From the NCBI GenBank assembly GCA_964385045.1, contig CAYLNM010000105.1:1-16201 (forward strand): 16,201 nt of DNA. The letters are read 5' to 3'. Numbering within the stretch: position 1 is the stretch's first letter; each line of letters begins with the position of its first letter. Both the position numbers and the translations under genes were made by a program. The notes below the pieces were generated by a model. It saw only the letters and a program-made list of their open reading frames with translations. It had not been told where the DNA came from and did not search any database. The stretch comes from CAYLNM01 sp964385045. Lineage in GTDB: Bacteria > Planctomycetota > Phycisphaerae > Phycisphaerales > SM1A02. Shown one piece after another: positions 13,368 through 16,201 of this stretch.

Positions 13368-14522
13368 TCAGCCGGCCGCGGCCGCCGGGCCGTGGTCGCC
13401 TCCGTCGTGCGGACGCGCGGCGGCGCCGCCGGGGTCGTCGTCGGTCGCCGCCCCGTCGCCATCGGCGTCGGTGTCCGCCGGCGGCTCGCCGTCTTCGCGC
13501 TCCTCGTCGGCGTCGGCGTCGGCATGCCCGCCGCCCCCGCGGGAACGCTCGGGTGCCTCGGGCGTCCGCGGGGCCGGCAGCAGCCGGATCGCGTCCACGC
13601 CGAGCTCCATCGCCACGAACGGCGCAAGCAGCGGGGGGCGATCGAAGGGACCGGGCGTTCCCCGCCGTGGATCGACCGGGAGCCGGACCACGAGCCGGCC
13701 GCGGAGCTCGAGTGCCGGACCGGCCGTCGGCGGGGAGGACCCGGGCGTCTCGCGGGCCGCGAGCGCGCGCTCCAGCGTCCGCATCGTCGCGGTGCGCACC
13801 CGGACGTCGAATGGGCGGCCCAGGGGCACGTCGGTCACCGGGTCGTGCGCCCGCATCCGCCAGACCGTGCCCACCGCCTCCTCGCGCGGCGCCTCGACCG
13901 GACGGACGATCCACCGGATCTCCATCCGCAGGGCTCGCTCCTGCTCGCGGGCCCACGTCTCGAGCGCCCGCAGGTAGTTGATCCGCGCCGGGCTCGAGGC
14001 GTCGCGGCCGCGGTCGAGGCGGCCGGGTCCGGCCTCCCACCGTCGGCGGGCCTCCGCCCGCACCGCCCGCGGACTCGCGTCGGGCTCGGTCTCGTCGACG
14101 GTCACCACCGCCTCGGGACCGTCCGGCTCGCCGGCGCCCGGCCGCTCCGCGCCCCGGTTCGCGGGATCGGCGTTCGGCACGGCCGGACGCGACGCGCCGG
14201 GATCGCCCGCCGCCTGCACCCGCTCCTCGAGCTCCGCCATGCGGTCCTGCAGGGCCTTCGCCTCCGCTCGCGCCTCGGCAAGGGCGGCCTCGAGGCGGGC
14301 GACCCGCGCCTCGAGCTCGACCTTCTCCTGCCGCAGTCGCTCGTTCTCGCGGCGGAGGTCGCCCCGGCTCTGGGCCGCGGCGGGCGTCGCCGCGATCGAC
14401 GCGGCGAGCACGAGGAGTGCCGCGACGAGGGCCGGCGGCCGGAGAAGGCGACGCCCGGCGGCGATGTCACGCGGCCACGGTCGCAGGGGGAGCCGCACGG
14501 GCAGGGGGACGTGGCGTCTCAT
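13368..14522 (-). CDS. Exported coiled-coil protein with acidic Asp-rich tail, unknown function
   Basis: I do not recognise a named family for this 384-residue protein. After a long Arg-rich N-region comes a hydrophobic stretch (29-46) with a likely TPAAA|Q cleavage site near residue 50. Residues 53-104 are a strong coiled coil (LRRENERLRQEKVELEARVA and onward), and a Pro/Gly-rich spacer follows. Residues about 200-325 look like a folded domain of mixed strands and helices. The final ~59 residues are Gly/Ala/Asp-rich with the segment DTDADGDGAATD at 350-361, which has the Asp spacing of a calcium-binding loop. The ATG at 14522 has GAGG eight bases upstream; an upstream in-frame ATG at 14858 would add Arg/Pro-rich sequence overlapping the divergent gene. 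It converges on the DHH gene with 21 bases between. Confidence 0.72.
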   Translation of the reverse strand: MRRHVPLPVRLPLRPWPRDIAAGRRLLRPPALVAALLVLAASIAATPAAAQSRGDLRRENERLRQEKVELEARVARLEAALAEARAEAKALQDRMAELEERVQAAGDPGASRPAVPNADPANRGAERPGAGEPDGPEAVVTVDETEPDASPRAVRAEARRRWEAGPGRLDRGRDASSPARINYLRALETWAREQERALRMEIRWIVRPVEAPREEAVGTVWRMRAHDPVTDVPLGRPFDVRVRTATMRTLERALAARETPGSSPPTAGPALELRGRLVVRLPVDPRRGTPGPFDRPPLLAPFVAMELGVDAIRLLPAPRTPEAPERSRGGGGHADADADEEREDGEPPADTDADGDGAATDDDPGGAAARPHDGGDHGPAAAAG

Positions 14523-14608
14523 GGGCGGGGCCTCGCGGGTGGGAGGGGCGGCGAGCCGACTCGGGCGGGGGCGCGACGGCGTCGGCGGGACCGACTCGCC
14601 CGGGTCGA

Positions 14609-14618
14609 TACGATATTT
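14609..14618. promoter_or_regulatory. AT-rich patch in a divergent spacer, candidate -10 region
   Basis: TACGATATTT is the only clearly AT-rich stretch in the 232-base spacer between the divergent exported-protein gene and solute-binding gene. It reads TACGAT on plus and TATCGT on minus, both fitting TANNNT. It could serve either gene, with leaders of about 140 and 80 bases respectively. No convincing -35 box is visible on either strand. The rest of the spacer shows nothing I can name. Confidence 0.3.
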
Positions 14619-14754
14619 CCGGACGGCTGCGGGCGTCGTTCCGCGGGATCGGTCGCCGCCGATGCCGTTCGCGGCGGGCCGCCCCCCGAGCACGACCCGG
14701 CTCCGAGGTCGCGCCGCCGCCCGACCACGACGGAACTCGAGACGGAGACGAGGG

Positions 14755-15987
14755 ATGCGGCGAGGCACGGGACGCACGCCGTGCGGACGCCTGGCGTCGA
14801 GGATGCCGCGGGCCGCGCCGAGGTCGTGGCCGCGAACGCTGCTCACGGCGCTCGGCACGGTGGCCCTGCTCGCGATCGCCCCCGGCTGCGGCGGGAGCGG
14901 CGAGCCGGAGGCGGAGGTCGTGCTCTACGTCTCGGCTCCCGACGACGTCGTCCGTGCGATCGTGGCCGCGTTCGAGGACGAGCACGACGTGCGGGTGCGG
15001 ACGGTCGGCGACGGCGAGGCCCGGGCGACCGGCGAGCTCGTGAACCGGCTGCGGGCCGAGGCCGACGACCCGCAGGCCGACGTCTACTGGTCGAGCGAGG
15101 CGTTGCTGACGGTCGCGCTCGCCGACGAGGGCGTGCTCGCCCCGAGCATGCCGCCGGCGGCGGCCGCGCGGCCGGCCCGGAGCCGGGACCCGCAGGGACG
15201 CTGGCACGGCTTCGCCGCCCGCGCTCGCGTCGTCGCGTTCGACCCCGAGAAGCTCGCCCCCGAGGACGTGCCGAGAGCCTGGTCCGACCTGGCGCACGAT
15301 CGGTGGGACGGCCGCATCGTGATGGCCGACCCCCGCGTCGGCACCACCGGCGACCACCTCGGCGTGATGCAGACATGGTGGGACCGGAACCTCATGCCGG
15401 GGTTCTACGACGCGTGGCTGCTCGGACTGCGCGACGCGAACGTACGGCTGCTGCCGGGCGGCAACGCGGCGGCGGTGCGGGCGATCCTCGACGGCCAGGC
15501 CGATCTCGCGATGACCGACACCGACGAGGTGCGGGCGGCGCAGGTCGACGGGGCGCGCATCGACCTGGTCTACCCGCGACACGCCAAGGACCCCGGCGAC
15601 GCCCGCGGCACGCTGCTCATCCCGACCACGGTCGGGCTCGTGGCGGGTGGCCCGAATCCCGAGGCGGGGCTCGAGCTCGTCGACTTCCTGCTCTCGCCCA
15701 CGGTCGAGCGGATTCTCGCCGAGTCCGACGTGCGAAACGTGCCCCTGCACCCCGAGCTGGCGGGTGCCTACCCAGAGCTCGACGTGCCCGCGCCGATCGA
15801 GGTGGACCTCACGCGGGCGGCCGCGGCGCGCGAGGCGGCCGTGGCGCGGGCCCTGCGGATCCTCGTGGGCCCCGCGGACGGCGAGGACTGGCCGGACGCC
15901 CCGGCGCCCGCCCCCGCGCCGGCCGCGGCCCCGGCCGGGTCCGGAGACGGCGACCCGTCGCCGTCCGGCGACGGCCGGGACGGATGA
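14755..15987 (+). CDS. Periplasmic solute-binding lipoprotein of an ABC transporter (iron(III)-type family)
   Basis: This 410-residue extracytoplasmic binding protein would deliver a ligand to an ABC importer. A signal region with a hydrophobic stretch (about 29-42) ends at C45 in IAPGCGG, a weak lipobox. The mature part opens with EVVLYVSAPDDVVRAIVAAF, the typical first strand and helix of the iron(III)/FutA-like branch. ADVYWSSEALLTVALADEG, DRWDGRIVMADPR and ADLAMTDTDEV follow, all conserved patterns of this fold. No adjacent Tyr-Tyr iron-ligand pair is visible, so the ligand may not be iron. The C-terminal ~30 residues are Pro/Ala/Gly/Asp-rich and likely disordered. I chose the ATG at 14755 because GGAG lies seven bases before it; ATG 14803 is an alternative that leaves the signal intact. 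No permease or ATPase follows within the window. Confidence 0.85.
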   Translation: MRRGTGRTPCGRLASRMPRAAPRSWPRTLLTALGTVALLAIAPGCGGSGEPEAEVVLYVSAPDDVVRAIVAAFEDEHDVRVRTVGDGEARATGELVNRLRAEADDPQADVYWSSEALLTVALADEGVLAPSMPPAAAARPARSRDPQGRWHGFAARARVVAFDPEKLAPEDVPRAWSDLAHDRWDGRIVMADPRVGTTGDHLGVMQTWWDRNLMPGFYDAWLLGLRDANVRLLPGGNAAAVRAILDGQADLAMTDTDEVRAAQVDGARIDLVYPRHAKDPGDARGTLLIPTTVGLVAGGPNPEAGLELVDFLLSPTVERILAESDVRNVPLHPELAGAYPELDVPAPIEVDLTRAAAAREAAVARALRILVGPADGEDWPDAPAPAPAPAAAPAGSGDGDPSPSGDGRDG

Positions 15988-16073
15988 ACGGCGGCGGGCC
16001 ACGCTCGAGGCGACCGGCGGCGCGAGCGACGGGGCGCCGGCCGAAGCCGACGCAGCGGCTCCCCCCCCCGATG

Positions 16074-16109
16074 GCATCGCGCCCGCCCGCGGCGGCGGGC
16101 GAAGGATGC
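16074..16109 (+). terminator. Strong hairpin after the solute-binding gene
   Basis: The outer stem is GCATC/GATGC (16074-16078 and 16105-16109). The inner stem is CGCCCGCC/GGCGGGCG (16080-16087 and 16094-16101) with a six-base loop. It lies about 90 bases past the stop of the solute-binding gene. There is no U-tract, so it may be a terminator or mRNA 3'-end stabiliser. The 214 bases after that gene contain no convincing coding sequence. Confidence 0.4.
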
Positions 16110-16201
16110 TCTCGACGCGGCGGCCGCGTTCCGCATCCCGCCGGGGCGGGCGTCCTTGCCCGTCTGGCCGCCCCCGACCCCCCCAGACTCCCCCCGACTC
16201 C

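Noticed and set aside
13341..13373. Inverted repeat GGCTGA ... TCAGCC between convergent genes
   Set aside because: The arms are only six bases with a 21-base loop, and arise because both genes end in Gly-stop with the same codons; too weak to call a terminator.
14523..14858. Upstream extension of the exported coiled-coil gene to an ATG at 14858
   Set aside because: It adds 112 Arg/Pro-rich residues, runs into the divergent solute-binding gene, and would bury the signal peptide. The ATG at 14522 has a ribosome site.
15981..15992. CGGATGAACGGC, identical to 12 bases of the metH palindrome half-site
   Set aside because: It spans the stop codon of the solute-binding gene and has no mirrored partner, so it is not a full operator. 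Treated as coincidence unless genome-wide data show such half-sites.

Overview
The window is very GC-rich (third codon positions are nearly all G or C) and holds ten protein-coding genes. I see no tRNA, rRNA, CRISPR array, insertion sequence or prophage gene. The gene styles point to a Gram-negative-type bacterium with an outer membrane: a LolA-like exported protein, a lipoprotein solute-binding protein and cobalamin-dependent MetH. Together with the base composition, a planctomycete of the Phycisphaerae type is my best guess; this is inference from protein style, not a database result. The region is essentially core metabolism and cell-envelope genes. I did not find an undescribed multi-gene system.

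Left part (202-3715, minus strand): a three-gene operon. Transcription runs from an exported LolA-like protein (3715-2795) to a NatA-type ABC ATPase (2751-1789) and then a NatB-type ABC-2 permease (1704-202). A hairpin encloses the ATPase stop codon. Divergent from this operon is metH (3969-7679, plus), a full-length cobalamin-dependent methionine synthase with an unusual ~100-residue Ala/Gly/Thr-rich linker. The 253-base divergent spacer holds the most striking non-coding element of the window: a perfect 26-bp palindrome (3910-3935), extendable to 34 bp with one mismatch. It lies just upstream of a -10-like element next to the metH start. A GC-rich hairpin lies further upstream at 3855-3892.

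Middle part (7753-12285): convergent to metH is a small helical protein of unknown function (8001-7753, minus). It lies downstream of a large NAD-dependent glutamate dehydrogenase of the short (~110 kDa) form (11174-8229, minus). Divergent from gdh is ribF (11296-12285, plus), whose stop overlaps the GTG start of a DHH-family phosphoesterase of the NrnA type (12282-13346, plus).

Right part (13368-15987): convergent to the phosphoesterase is a gene for an exported coiled-coil protein with a highly acidic, Asp-rich tail (14522-13368, minus). Divergent from it is a lipoprotein-like periplasmic solute-binding protein (14755-15987, plus) with no transporter partner before the window ends. The last 214 bases contain a strong hairpin and C-rich tracts.

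Seven of the ten starts have a recognisable GGAG/GAGG/AGGAGG Shine-Dalgarno sequence. The other three (metH, gdh, ribF) lack one and instead have a TANNNT-like hexamer 6-7 bases before the ATG, as expected for leaderless mRNAs. Functionally the genes cover methionine/one-carbon metabolism, glutamate catabolism, flavin cofactor synthesis, RNA/nucleotide turnover and envelope export or uptake.
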